Below, piece by piece: positions 1-7,705 of a stretch of 22,258 nucleotides of DNA (its first letter is position 1; the number at the start of each line of letters is the position of its first letter). Below the pieces are notes generated by a model. That model was given only the letters and a program-made list of their open reading frames with translations. It had not been told where the DNA came from and made no database searches. Source of the stretch: JBOFSQ01 sp051651625 (GTDB lineage: Bacteria > Planctomycetota > Planctomycetia > Pirellulales > Thermoguttaceae); the NCBI GenBank assembly GCA_051651625.1, contig JBOFSQ010000018.1, positions 1-22,258 of the forward strand, in the 5' to 3' direction. Position numbers and translations under genes: made by a program.

Positions 1-1239
1 AGTACAGCTAAACCCGTCTCATTCTTCGGCGTCTTCTGCGACGCCATACGTTCCGCCTTTGCGCAACGTCACCGGAACGGTTTCACACTCGTCGAACTGC
101 TGGTGGTCATCGCCATCATCGGTGTCCTCGTCGCCCTGCTCCTGCCCGCCGTGCAAGCTGCACGCGAAGCAGCAAGACGGATGCAGTGTACGAACAACCT
201 CAAGCAGCTATCGCTCTCGCTGCACAACTTCCACGACACCTACAACCGACTACCGTCGAATGCGTGGGATCACCACTGGACAACAGCGTTTACGCACCCT
301 AGTGTCAATAGTGGACAGCGAATGCATGGAGCGGATGTGTATAGCCCACTTTGCTCGCTGCTTCCGTACATCGAACTGACCGCCATTCACAATGAATTGA
401 CGACGGCACTTCGAACTGCGGCCGCAAACGGTGGAACGAACGATGGTTGGGATTGGACTCCAGTTCCTTGGGGCGGCGGCGACATCAACGGTAGTGCAGC
501 GGGTTCTAAAGTTCGCTCTCCATTCAGCTACACGATTGATGCGTTTTTGTGTCCATCTGACACGACAGGCCAAAAGTCGAGTACCGAGAGAGATACTGGA
601 CGTACAAATTATGTTGTCAACTTCGGTGACTCGCCGGGAGCTTTTGACTGGCCGCTTCGCGGACTGTTTATTGATCGTCGCCGTGGTGAGTTGTCGTTTG
701 CCTCTGCGACCGATGGCACGAGCAACACCGCTGCTCTATCCGAATCTGCTGTCGGTGCTGGTGGTGCAGATAAGACTGTCATATCGGGGATGCTACAACA
801 CGGCCCGTTCAATGACTACGACAAGTTTATCTTACCTTCGGAGTGCGCTGGGTACCGTGGTGCTAGCGGGTGGCTAAAGACGGCAGGCATTGACAATGTT
901 TGGGGGCACAAAGGCCACCGCTGGGGTGATAGCCGCAATATCTACACCTCGTTCTGCACGTTCAATCCGCCAAACAGTCCACACTGTGTAGCAAGCGAGG
1001 CGTGGTCAAGTGCGCCAGCAAGCAGTTACCACACAGGCGGTGTGAACGTCGGTATGCTTGATGGTTCTGTTCGGTTTGTTTCTGATACGGTGAGTTGCGG
1101 AACGCAAGCTGTCTACAACGGACGCCACACGGGTTCTACCTACACTGGTAAACCGTGGGAATATGGCGGCCCATCGTCTTACGGTATTTGGGGTGCCATG
1201 GGGTCTCGCTCTGGTGGCGAGAGTGCCGGGTTGCCATAG
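1..1239 (+). CDS. DUF1559 pseudopilin-like protein, 5' end missing
   Basis: The frame is open from the first base, so the start lies outside the window; the GTG at 103 is inside the conserved helix and is not the start. The visible part begins with a short basic stretch, then the prepilin-type cleavage motif G|FTLVELL and a long hydrophobic helix, followed by the QAAREAARRMQCTNNLKQ signature typical of DUF1559. Near the C-terminus is H-x9-DG (HTGGVNVGMLDG), the other family hallmark. About 412 residues are visible. These proteins are very abundant in Planctomycetota and are thought to be processed by a prepilin peptidase and displayed at the envelope; their precise role is not established. 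A lipoprotein gene follows 53 bases downstream, the usual partner arrangement, and the pair is repeated at 2094-3722. Confidence 0.93.
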   Translation, partial: STAKPVSFFGVFCDAIRSAFAQRHRNGFTLVELLVVIAIIGVLVALLLPAVQAAREAARRMQCTNNLKQLSLSLHNFHDTYNRLPSNAWDHHWTTAFTHPSVNSGQRMHGADVYSPLCSLLPYIELTAIHNELTTALRTAAANGGTNDGWDWTPVPWGGGDINGSAAGSKVRSPFSYTIDAFLCPSDTTGQKSSTERDTGRTNYVVNFGDSPGAFDWPLRGLFIDRRRGELSFASATDGTSNTAALSESAVGAGGADKTVISGMLQHGPFNDYDKFILPSECAGYRGASGWLKTAGIDNVWGHKGHRWGDSRNIYTSFCTFNPPNSPHCVASEAWSSAPASSYHTGGVNVGMLDGSVRFVSDTVSCGTQAVYNGRHTGSTYTGKPWEYGGPSSYGIWGAMGSRSGGESAGLP

Positions 1240-1292
1240 AGTAGTGAATCGTCGCTTCGTTTTTTTGTCACGTCGTTTTGTGGGAGGTACTT

Positions 1293-1757
1293 ATGTCGGT
1301 TCGTTGTCTGTTTGCCAGTGTTCTTTGTGTCGCGTTGCTCATCGTTGGGTGTGGCCCACCAAGCCGCGGTTATGTCTATGTGACCGGTAAGGTAATGCTT
1401 GATGGCCAACCGCTCGACGACGCTATGGTGATGTTCTCACCGGACGATCCGAGTGTTGCGGAAGACGCCAGTGGACGTACCGACGCCGCTGGCAAGTATA
1501 CGCTTCAAACTTCCATAGGTGAACCGGATACTGGCACCAAGCCGGGGAACTACACGGTGCTGGTCATCAAGAAAAAAGTGGAGTGGGATGGCAAATCGAT
1601 GATTGAGGCACCGGGAACAGTACCAGTTAAAGCGGTACGTTCTACCGACCTCATCCCACCGGTTTACATGTCTCCTGCCACTTCACCCTTCAAGGCGACG
1701 GTGACGAAGGACAAGTCGAAGAATGTTTTTGATTTTGAGTTGAAGTCGAAGCCGTAG
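1293..1757 (+). CDS. small lipoprotein with carboxypeptidase-regulatory-like (beta-sandwich) domain
   Basis: The start at ATG 1293 is chosen because GGGAGG at 1282-1287 sits five bases upstream; the TTG at 1278 has no such signal. The 154-residue product has a lipoprotein signal peptide: a basic start (MSVR), a hydrophobic core and a lipobox ending LIVG|C. The mature part reads VTGKVMLDGQPLDDAMVMFSP and later GRTDAAGKYTL and PGNYTVLV, the pattern of carboxypeptidase-D-regulatory/transthyretin-like domains common in planctomycete lipoproteins downstream of DUF1559 genes. It is probably co-transcribed with the preceding DUF1559 gene. Its function is unknown; anchoring at the cell surface or periplasm is inferred from the lipobox. 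Confidence 0.88.
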   Translation: MSVRCLFASVLCVALLIVGCGPPSRGYVYVTGKVMLDGQPLDDAMVMFSPDDPSVAEDASGRTDAAGKYTLQTSIGEPDTGTKPGNYTVLVIKKKVEWDGKSMIEAPGTVPVKAVRSTDLIPPVYMSPATSPFKATVTKDKSKNVFDFELKSKP

Positions 1758-1780
1758 GTTTTGGTTTCGTTGTGGCGTTT

Positions 1781-2008
1781 CCTAGTCGCGTAGCGACGAC
1801 CTAATTGTAGCCCAAGGCAAAGGCGTATTCGCCGCAGCCTTGGGTTGACGACACAACACGATTCGTAGCCCCATCGGGGCGACCTAACCTGAAGCACCAA
1901 TTAGGCCGCTCCTACGGAGCTTCCGACTTTGTTGGGGCCGCCAACCGAGGGCTGCGACGAGTACGTCTTGCCCTCGGCTACAATTAGAACGTCCCTAGCG
2001 GGACTAGG
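1781..2008. repeat. composite palindromic intergenic repeat
   Basis: A nested set of inverted repeats fills the gap between the two DUF1559/lipoprotein pairs. The outer ends CCTAG (1781) and GGACTAGG (2001-2008) face each other. A perfect 12-bp pair (CTAATTGTAGCC 1801-1812, GGCTACAATTAG 1976-1987) lies inside it, and between them are separate hairpins: CCCAAGGC/GCCTTGGG (1811-1818/1837-1844), GCCCCATCGGGGC (1868-1880) and CCGAGGGC/GCCCTCGG (1945-1952/1970-1977). No open frame of interest is present. The GCCCCAWCGGGGC module recurs at 9321-9536, so this is a dispersed family. Confidence 0.8.
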
Positions 2009-2026
2009 ATGTGATACGACGGAACA

Positions 2027-2051
2027 AACCGTGAACGGTTAACGTTTTTTT
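2027..2051 (+). terminator. possible weak Rho-independent terminator
   Basis: A five-base-pair hairpin AACCG-TGAA-CGGTT (2027-2040) is followed by AACG and seven T residues (2045-2051). It would end transcripts of the first DUF1559/lipoprotein pair just ahead of the second pair. The stem is short and four bases separate it from the T run, so efficiency is doubtful. Confidence 0.35.
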
Positions 2052-2093
2052 GTGTACGAAAGTTTCAAACAAAACATTGCAAGGAGAATTACT

Positions 2094-3293
2094 ATGAACA
2101 ATAACAATGTAGAATCGTTTGTTCGTGCTGCGTTTCGGCGTGGCTTTACGCTGGTTGAGCTTTTGGTGGTGATTGCGATCATCGGAGTCTTGGTCGCGCT
2201 ACTGTTGCCTGCGGTTCAAGCCGCACGCGAAGCCGCGCGACGAATGACGTGCTCAAATAACCTCAAACAGTTCGGCGTCGCAACACACAACTTCCACGAT
2301 GCCAATAAAGGGATTGTGCCTGTCACGGTTGGGCACTGTAATGCGGTGAATGGTGCCCTCAGTATTCACGGCAACTCGCCACCGTATGCGACCGGTTTTG
2401 TGCTGTTGTGGCCGTATGTGGAGCAACAAGCACTCTACGACTTGGCCACTTCGCGTGTCGCCCCGTCTATAAGTACCGCCTACAAAGGGTTGGATTTTCC
2501 ATTCATCACGGAATGGTGGAACGGTAACTACAACACGACTGATCCCAGTTTAATGATGGATGACGCGCGTCGCAAGTCGTTCGGTAGCGTGCCGGGCATG
2601 AAATGTCCCTCGCGGCGGAGCGGTGTTGCTATCACTGGAAACAGTGGTGGTGTAGGAAATGGTGATGGCAGTGGGCGAGGTGAACCGTGGAGCGTGGAGG
2701 CGGGGCCGCAGGGCGACTATGCCTTCGTTTTGACTCTGCGACAATCTTCCGGTGGCACATGGTTTGGCGATCACTGGAATGCTGGCGACAGGAACCACTA
2801 CGGGAAAAACTTCGGGCCGGTTCGTACCGCCATTCAAGAAGCGGGAACCCCTTCAAGCTGGAAGCCGCGAGACAATATGTCGTGGATGCGCGATGGAACG
2901 AGTAACCAGATTTTGATCGGCGAGAAGCACATCCCGACCAGACTTATCGGACAGTGCTGGTATCAACAGGGCGATGCCACCGACCCACGCAACCGTGGGG
3001 GTGACTGCTCTTACCTTGTTACCGGCCTCAATAACACGTCTGCCGCTCGCTATGTGCGAACAAATAACCAAGGCGACGATACGGATATAACCACTTGGGC
3101 TGGAACACTTATTCGTAACCCGAAAGACGAACAGGGCAATGCTGGTGACAACGGCTTTGGCAGTGCGCACGCAGGAGTTTGCCAGTTTGTTCTCGGCGAT
3201 GGTGCCGTTCGTTCGCTCTCGACGACAACGCCGTTCCGAATCTTGGGTGCGCTGGCAGATGTCAGCGACAAAAACTCGGTCTCGATTCCGTAA
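2094..3293 (+). CDS. DUF1559 pseudopilin-like protein
   Basis: The start ATG 2094 follows AAGGAG (2081-2086) at seven bases; the GTG at 2052 lacks a ribosome site. The 399-residue protein begins with MNNNNVESFVRAAFRR and then the prepilin motif G|FTLVELLVV with a hydrophobic helix and QAAREAARRMTCSNNLKQ. Near the C-terminus HAGVCQFVLGDG gives the H-x9-DG signature. It is a paralogue of the gene at the left edge, nearly identical across the helix but clearly divergent in the central ligand/adhesion-like region. A lipoprotein gene starts 15 bases after its stop, indicating an operon. Envelope display after prepilin-type processing is known for the signal class; the actual role is unknown. Confidence 0.95.
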   Translation: MNNNNVESFVRAAFRRGFTLVELLVVIAIIGVLVALLLPAVQAAREAARRMTCSNNLKQFGVATHNFHDANKGIVPVTVGHCNAVNGALSIHGNSPPYATGFVLLWPYVEQQALYDLATSRVAPSISTAYKGLDFPFITEWWNGNYNTTDPSLMMDDARRKSFGSVPGMKCPSRRSGVAITGNSGGVGNGDGSGRGEPWSVEAGPQGDYAFVLTLRQSSGGTWFGDHWNAGDRNHYGKNFGPVRTAIQEAGTPSSWKPRDNMSWMRDGTSNQILIGEKHIPTRLIGQCWYQQGDATDPRNRGGDCSYLVTGLNNTSAARYVRTNNQGDDTDITTWAGTLIRNPKDEQGNAGDNGFGSAHAGVCQFVLGDGAVRSLSTTTPFRILGALADVSDKNSVSIP

Positions 3294-3308
3294 GAAAGGA
3301 AAAATCAA

Positions 3309-3722
3309 ATGCGTTATTTTGCGTTGCTTGTGTGTTCTTTGCTTCTCGTCGCTGGTTGTTCCGGTGGCAAGGTCGGTCTTGGTGGTAGTGTGACTTACGA
3401 CGACGGATCGCCGGTGCCGCATGGAACGGTCTGTTTCGAGACCGACACTTTTCTTGCGCGTGGGACTATCGGGAAAGACGGGAAGTATATTGTCGAATCG
3501 ACAGGCAGTGGCGATGGTCTTCCACCCGGAACCTATCGCGTCTATCTAACCGACACTCGTCAACAGGGTAGTACCAACGGTGACAAGTCGGGGCCTAGTG
3601 CGATGTTCGTTGATCTTGTCGAAGCCAAGTATACATCGGCGTCGTCGTCTGGGTTAACGGTCACAGCCGATGGCAAGCAGCGGACGTTTGACATCAAAGT
3701 AGGCACTCCGCCGAAGAAGTAG
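3309..3722 (+). CDS. small lipoprotein with regulatory-like beta-sandwich domain
   Basis: The 137-residue product starts at ATG 3309 behind GAAAGGA (about 3294-3300). It has a lipoprotein signal peptide, MRYFALLVCSLLLVAG|C, followed by GGSVTYDDGSPVPHGTVCFE and IGKDGKYIVE and LPPGTYRVYL, the same arrangement of strands as in the lipoprotein at 1293-1757. The gene lies 15 bases after the DUF1559 gene and before a strong terminator, so the two form a transcription unit. No catalytic motif is visible; role unknown. Confidence 0.87.
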   Translation: MRYFALLVCSLLLVAGCSGGKVGLGGSVTYDDGSPVPHGTVCFETDTFLARGTIGKDGKYIVESTGSGDGLPPGTYRVYLTDTRQQGSTNGDKSGPSAMFVDLVEAKYTSASSSGLTVTADGKQRTFDIKVGTPPKK

Positions 3723-3756
3723 CTTGTGTTGCGGTGTGATGTTTTGTGTGAACTGT

Positions 3757-3790
3757 GGGCGAATCCTTTTGTGGGGTTCGCCCTTTTTTT
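3757..3790 (+). terminator. Rho-independent terminator after the second DUF1559 operon
   Basis: GGGCGAA (3757-3763) pairs with TTCGCCC (3777-3783), extended by CC/GG inside, and is followed directly by a run of seven T residues (3784-3790). Position, 35 bases after the lipoprotein stop, and structure both fit an intrinsic terminator on the plus strand. Confidence 0.85.
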
Positions 3791-3830
3791 GTGTGGTGGG
3801 TTGTTGTGAATCATTCCACAAAGTTGCCTC

Positions 3831-3858
3831 TTGCTGATGATGTGCTTTCGTGTACAAT
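3831..3858 (+). promoter_or_regulatory. candidate sigma-70-type promoter for the DUF1016 gene
   Basis: TTGCTG (3831-3836) and TACAAT (3853-3858) are separated by 16 bases. The expected start point is near 3865, giving a very short leader before the ribosome site GGAGGA (3867-3872) and ATG 3878. The location directly after a terminator supports an independent transcript. This is a pattern match only. Confidence 0.45.
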
Positions 3859-3877
3859 TCTGTCTTGGAGGAATGTG

Positions 3878-4897
3878 ATGGACGCCAACAAAAAGCAACT
3901 TCCGGCGACGCATGACGATTCGTTATTCCGCACTGTCAAGCGGATACTCGACGACGCACGCATCAGCATCTCTCGTACCGTCAATTCGACGATCATTCAG
4001 GCGTATTGGCATGTCGGGAAACACATCGTTGAGCACGAACAGAAGGGGGAACAGCGAGCCGAGTACGGCAAAGACGTGATCAATTCCCTGTCCGCACGGC
4101 TGGTCAAAGAATATGGAAATGGGTTTACGCCTGCCAATTTGCGGTACATGCGGCAATTATTTCTATGCTTCCCAATTTGTCACGCACTGCGTGACAAATT
4201 GACTTGGACGCACTACCGAACTCTTTTGAAGGTGCAAAACGAGGCAGCGAGGGAGTTTTACATTACCGAATGTGTCCGTGAAAACTGGAGCACTCGTCAA
4301 CTGGAGCGGCAAATCAACACCCTGTTTTACGAGCGGCTCATCTCAAGCAGCGACAAAGATGTGGTCAAAGGTGAGATTCAAAGTTCTTCACCACCGACAC
4401 TGGAACCGCGCGAAATCATCCGCGATCCGTACATTCTCGAATTTCTCGGTATCCCGCAGGGCGAGCACTTTCTTGAAAACGATCTGGAATTGATGCTCTT
4501 GAGCAAACTCCAACACTTTCTGCTGGAAATGGGAAAGGGATTTTCGTTCGTTGCTCGGCAAAAGCGTATCTCTTTTGACGATGAGCATTTCTTCGTCGAT
4601 ATGGTTTTTTACAACTACTTGGCTCGTTGTTTTGTGCTGATTGACCTAAAAACCGATAAGCTCACGCATCAGGATTTGGGGCAAATGCAGATGTACGTCA
4701 ACTATTACACTCGCGAAATGATGAATCCCGGCGACAATCCGCCAGTCGGAATTGTTTTGTGTGCCGACAAGAGCGAAGCGGTTGTCGAATACACGTTACC
4801 GGAAGGAAACGAACAAATCTTCGCCGCCAAGTATTTGACCTATATGCCGACAGAAGAAGAATTAAAATACCTGATCGAAAGCAACCGTTTAAGATAG
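3878..4897 (+). CDS. DUF1016/YhcG-family PDDEXK nuclease
   Basis: ATG 3878 is chosen because GGAGGA (3867-3872) lies five bases upstream. The 339-residue protein shows both halves of the YhcG family: an N-terminal helical DUF1016_N domain (about residues 10-150; AYWHVGKHIVEHEQ, LSARLVKEYGNGF, NLRYMRQLF, WTHYRTLLKV) and a C-terminal PDDEXK nuclease domain (about 175-330). Likely active-site residues are D241 in FFVDMVFYN and D256/K258 in LIDLKTDKL. The family is found near restriction-modification and other mobile loci, and is thought to cut DNA, but the cellular role is unsettled. No restriction-modification genes lie beside it here. A perfect 29-bp palindrome lies within the coding sequence at 4173-4201. 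Confidence 0.92.
   Translation: MDANKKQLPATHDDSLFRTVKRILDDARISISRTVNSTIIQAYWHVGKHIVEHEQKGEQRAEYGKDVINSLSARLVKEYGNGFTPANLRYMRQLFLCFPICHALRDKLTWTHYRTLLKVQNEAAREFYITECVRENWSTRQLERQINTLFYERLISSSDKDVVKGEIQSSSPPTLEPREIIRDPYILEFLGIPQGEHFLENDLELMLLSKLQHFLLEMGKGFSFVARQKRISFDDEHFFVDMVFYNYLARCFVLIDLKTDKLTHQDLGQMQMYVNYYTREMMNPGDNPPVGIVLCADKSEAVVEYTLPEGNEQIFAAKYLTYMPTEEELKYLIESNRLR
4173..4201. repeat. perfect 29-bp palindrome inside the DUF1016 gene
   Basis: CAATTTGTCACGCA (4173-4186) and TGCGTGACAAATTG (4188-4201) are exact reverse complements around a single C at 4187. The segment encodes PICHALRDKL between the N-terminal helices and the WTHYRTLL motif, in the domain linker area. Confidence 0.85.
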
Positions 4898-4993
4898 CAG
4901 CCGGGGGGACTTCGCCAGTTTTGTTGGCGTGGTATACCAACGTCGGTTACGGTTTCCTGCGGCGGAGAATTTTGATACACCACGAGGTCTACA

Positions 4994-7558
4994 ATGCGAA
5001 AAACTCTGTTTGTGTTTTGGTCAGTGTTTTTGTCGGTGAGTTTGCAAGGGGGGGCGGCTGCGGAGATTCCGCAGCACATCAAGCGTGTTGACATCGTTCA
5101 CACAACCCACACCGACATCGGTTTCACCGATCATCCGGCGGTCACACGCGAGCAGCAAGTTCGTTACCTCGACATCGCCATCGACGCCGTTTTGCAAACT
5201 CTCGATGCACCCGAAGACGAAAAGTTCGTCTGGGAAGCGGAAGGAACTCTCGCCGTCGCCGATTGGTGGGAACGCGCAACGCCCGAACGAAAAGCCGACT
5301 TCATCCGAGCGATTGAGTCGGGACAACTCGAAGTCGGCGTCGTTGCGATGAACCAAACATCTACGCTGAACGCCGCGCAGTGGAAAACAATGCTCCACTG
5401 GCTTCCAAAAGAACTCGAAGCGATTGTGCCACGCCGCGTCGGGATTCAAAACGATGTCAACGGATTCCCGCGCGCCGGTGCGATAGAAATGCTCGACTGC
5501 GGCGTTGACAACCTTTGGATGGGGATCAACGCAACCAACGGACACGCACCGTTTCGCGTCCCCGCACCGTTCTGGTGGGAAATGCCCGACGGACGCAAGA
5601 TGTTCGTTTGGCTCGGCGAATCGTATCCGATGGGATTTTATTTCTTTCACGACTTCGATTGGCGACGCGGCCCCGTCCCCGAATCGACCGACACCACTTT
5701 TCGCCCCGCGCGACCGAACGATTTTTTCTGGACAGACGAAGCGTTTCTGCGGAAGTCACACGCACACCTCTGCCGCAAGTTGTGCGGCTACGAAGCCGCC
5801 GGTTACGCCTACTCGACGATGCCGCTGTCCGTCACCAATGTCTGGCGAATGGACAACGACCCGCCGTTTCCCGCCATCGCAAAGTTCGTCGCCGCGTGGA
5901 ACAAACTCGGTCTCACGCCGTCGCTCCGACTCACGACCGCGTCGAAAGCGATGAACGACTTGAAGACCGAAGCCGCAGACACGCCGGTTTATCGCGGCGA
6001 GTTCCCCGACTGGTGGGTAAACGGAATCGCGTCGGGGCCGCGCGAAGTCGCCGCGTCACGAATGGCGAAACGAAATTTTTCAGCAGCGATGAGTCCAGTT
6101 TGGGGAAGTGTGAACGCGAACGTACAATCCGCCGCCGACAAAATCCTGCGAGAGTTGTGTCTCTTCGACGAACACACTTGGGGATCAGCCGACAGCATCG
6201 GTCAGCCGCACGCAATCGACACGCTCGCGCAGTTCAACGAAAAGGCGCGAACGGCGTACTACGCTCTCGCACTCTCAAAACTGCTTCTCGCGCAGCGTGC
6301 GCGGACGCAGATTTACAACTTGAAAACCGGCGACGACTACTACGTTATCAACACCGCACCAAAGGAGTGGCGGGGGTGGGTCTATCTGAAAACGTCTGCG
6401 TTGCGTGAAGATGTCGAGTACCTTTCGGAAACGCGCGACCCCGAAGCGTGGTTCACAACGAAGGTCGAACGCCTCGCTGGTTACTCGCAGTTCGTGCCGC
6501 CGGCAAACGACGACGAGATGACGCACGAATCCGACAACGACACCGTTGCCGACAACAAGCCCGATCAAGTCACGCGATTTTGGGCGGTCTTGCCAGCGGG
6601 CGACAAGACCGGAATGCTGCGACTCTCACCACTGAAGCCCGACGGCGAAATTGTGACAGCGTTCCCGCCAGATTATCCGGTGACGATTGAATGCGACGAG
6701 CACGGCTGGCCAAAATCTGTTGCGAGTCACAAGTTCAAATCGCCGCTGTTCGTTGAGTCGCCGGGAGACTTCGTTTCGGTCGAGATGACGGAGCCGCGCG
6801 GTCGCTGGCAGTACAATTCCATCTTGCATAGCGACGACGCTGCTCGCAAGAAGTCCGCACTCAAAGAGACGCACGCCGAAGTTGCGGGCGAAACGGTTGT
6901 TGAAAAAACATCGCACACAGCGGTCTACACGCAAACGATGAAGCACCCGCGACTCAAGTGGTTAACGCGGCGACTCGAAGTCTACTACGACGCGCGTCCG
7001 ACCGGCGTTCGCGCGACGCTCACGGTGCGATTCTACCGCATCACGTCGGAACTGCCGGAATGGTTTTACATCGGCTGTGCGTTTCCGTGTGAAGGAGTGA
7101 TGCCGAAGACGAGTTGCGGTGGCGTTCCGTTTAGGCCGTTCACCGATCAGCTTCCGAACACTTGCAAAGATTATTTTGCGGTCGATTCTTGGGTGAACTT
7201 CAGCGACGACACGCAAGGAGACAGAAAACTCTGGCACGGCGGGAGTTGGACTTGGATTTCCCGCGACGCCCCGCTTGTGAGTTTCGGCGGGCCGCAGACG
7301 CTCCAGTTTTTGCAAGAAGCACCGAAGGACGTGAACCGCGTTTATGCAATGGTGTTTGACAATACTTGGATGACGAACTTTGTCTGCGACGAGCACGGTG
7401 TTTTCGAGTTTCAGTTTGAACTCGTTCAGGGCCTCCCGTCAGGCTCGCGTGACCTCGCCGCGCACAGCGAAACGCTCCTCTCAACGCCACAACTCGTCAT
7501 CAACCCAAAACAACTCCGCGAAGACCCAATCTTCATGGAGCGGCTGCACAAACCGTAG
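4994..7558 (+). CDS. secreted GH38-like glycoside hydrolase (alpha-mannosidase-like)
   Basis: The 854-residue protein starts at ATG 4994 with GAGG at 4984-4987. A signal peptide of about 23 residues ends near GGAAA, so export is likely. Residues 33-47 read DIVHTTHTDIGFTDH, matching the GH38 N-terminal metal-binding H-x-D region (H39, D41). GIQNDVNGFPRAG (150-162) occupies the place of the usual catalytic-aspartate loop, with D154 the candidate nucleophile, and DEHTWGSADS (392-401) matches the second conserved histidine region. The C-terminal half is beta-rich as in GH38. The short loop is unlike the classical DSFGH, so this may be a divergent branch (of the kind annotated DUF5054); the substrate cannot be told. 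No sulfatase or sugar-transport genes flank it. Confidence 0.82.
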   Translation: MRKTLFVFWSVFLSVSLQGGAAAEIPQHIKRVDIVHTTHTDIGFTDHPAVTREQQVRYLDIAIDAVLQTLDAPEDEKFVWEAEGTLAVADWWERATPERKADFIRAIESGQLEVGVVAMNQTSTLNAAQWKTMLHWLPKELEAIVPRRVGIQNDVNGFPRAGAIEMLDCGVDNLWMGINATNGHAPFRVPAPFWWEMPDGRKMFVWLGESYPMGFYFFHDFDWRRGPVPESTDTTFRPARPNDFFWTDEAFLRKSHAHLCRKLCGYEAAGYAYSTMPLSVTNVWRMDNDPPFPAIAKFVAAWNKLGLTPSLRLTTASKAMNDLKTEAADTPVYRGEFPDWWVNGIASGPREVAASRMAKRNFSAAMSPVWGSVNANVQSAADKILRELCLFDEHTWGSADSIGQPHAIDTLAQFNEKARTAYYALALSKLLLAQRARTQIYNLKTGDDYYVINTAPKEWRGWVYLKTSALREDVEYLSETRDPEAWFTTKVERLAGYSQFVPPANDDEMTHESDNDTVADNKPDQVTRFWAVLPAGDKTGMLRLSPLKPDGEIVTAFPPDYPVTIECDEHGWPKSVASHKFKSPLFVESPGDFVSVEMTEPRGRWQYNSILHSDDAARKKSALKETHAEVAGETVVEKTSHTAVYTQTMKHPRLKWLTRRLEVYYDARPTGVRATLTVRFYRITSELPEWFYIGCAFPCEGVMPKTSCGGVPFRPFTDQLPNTCKDYFAVDSWVNFSDDTQGDRKLWHGGSWTWISRDAPLVSFGGPQTLQFLQEAPKDVNRVYAMVFDNTWMTNFVCDEHGVFEFQFELVQGLPSGSRDLAAHSETLLSTPQLVINPKQLREDPIFMERLHKP

Positions 7559-7583
7559 TCACCGTTCACGTCAAGTATTTCTA

Positions 7584-7651
7584 GGTTCGGCGTAGCCGAA
7601 CCCTCCAGTTGTCATATTCCGCAGGCGTGGAGGGTTCGGCTATGCCGAACC
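7584..7651. repeat. inverted twin-hairpin repeat between convergent genes
   Basis: Each arm is itself a hairpin: GGTTCGGC-GTA-GCCGAACC (7584-7602) and GGTTCGGC-TAT-GCCGAACC (7633-7651). The arms with their flanking CCTCCA/TGGAGG (7584-7607 and 7628-7651) are also inverted copies of one another across a 20-base spacer. It lies between the stops of the GH38-like gene (7558) and flagellin (7706), so it could act as a bidirectional transcription stop, although there is no T run. Confidence 0.75.
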
Positions 7652-7705
7652 GCTGTGCGGGTGAAAGTTTCCGAACAGGTATAATGTCAATTCGGTATAA
7701 CGTCT

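Noticed and set aside
2853..3422. A 189-residue minus-strand frame across the second DUF1559 gene
   Set aside because: It spans the DUF1559 stop and the start of the lipoprotein gene, has no ribosome site and no recognisable feature.
5515..6408. A 297-residue Arg-rich open frame within the GH38-like gene
   Set aside because: It is a +1 shadow of a high-GC3 gene: Arg-rich, no domain, no ribosome site, and the host gene has clear motifs.
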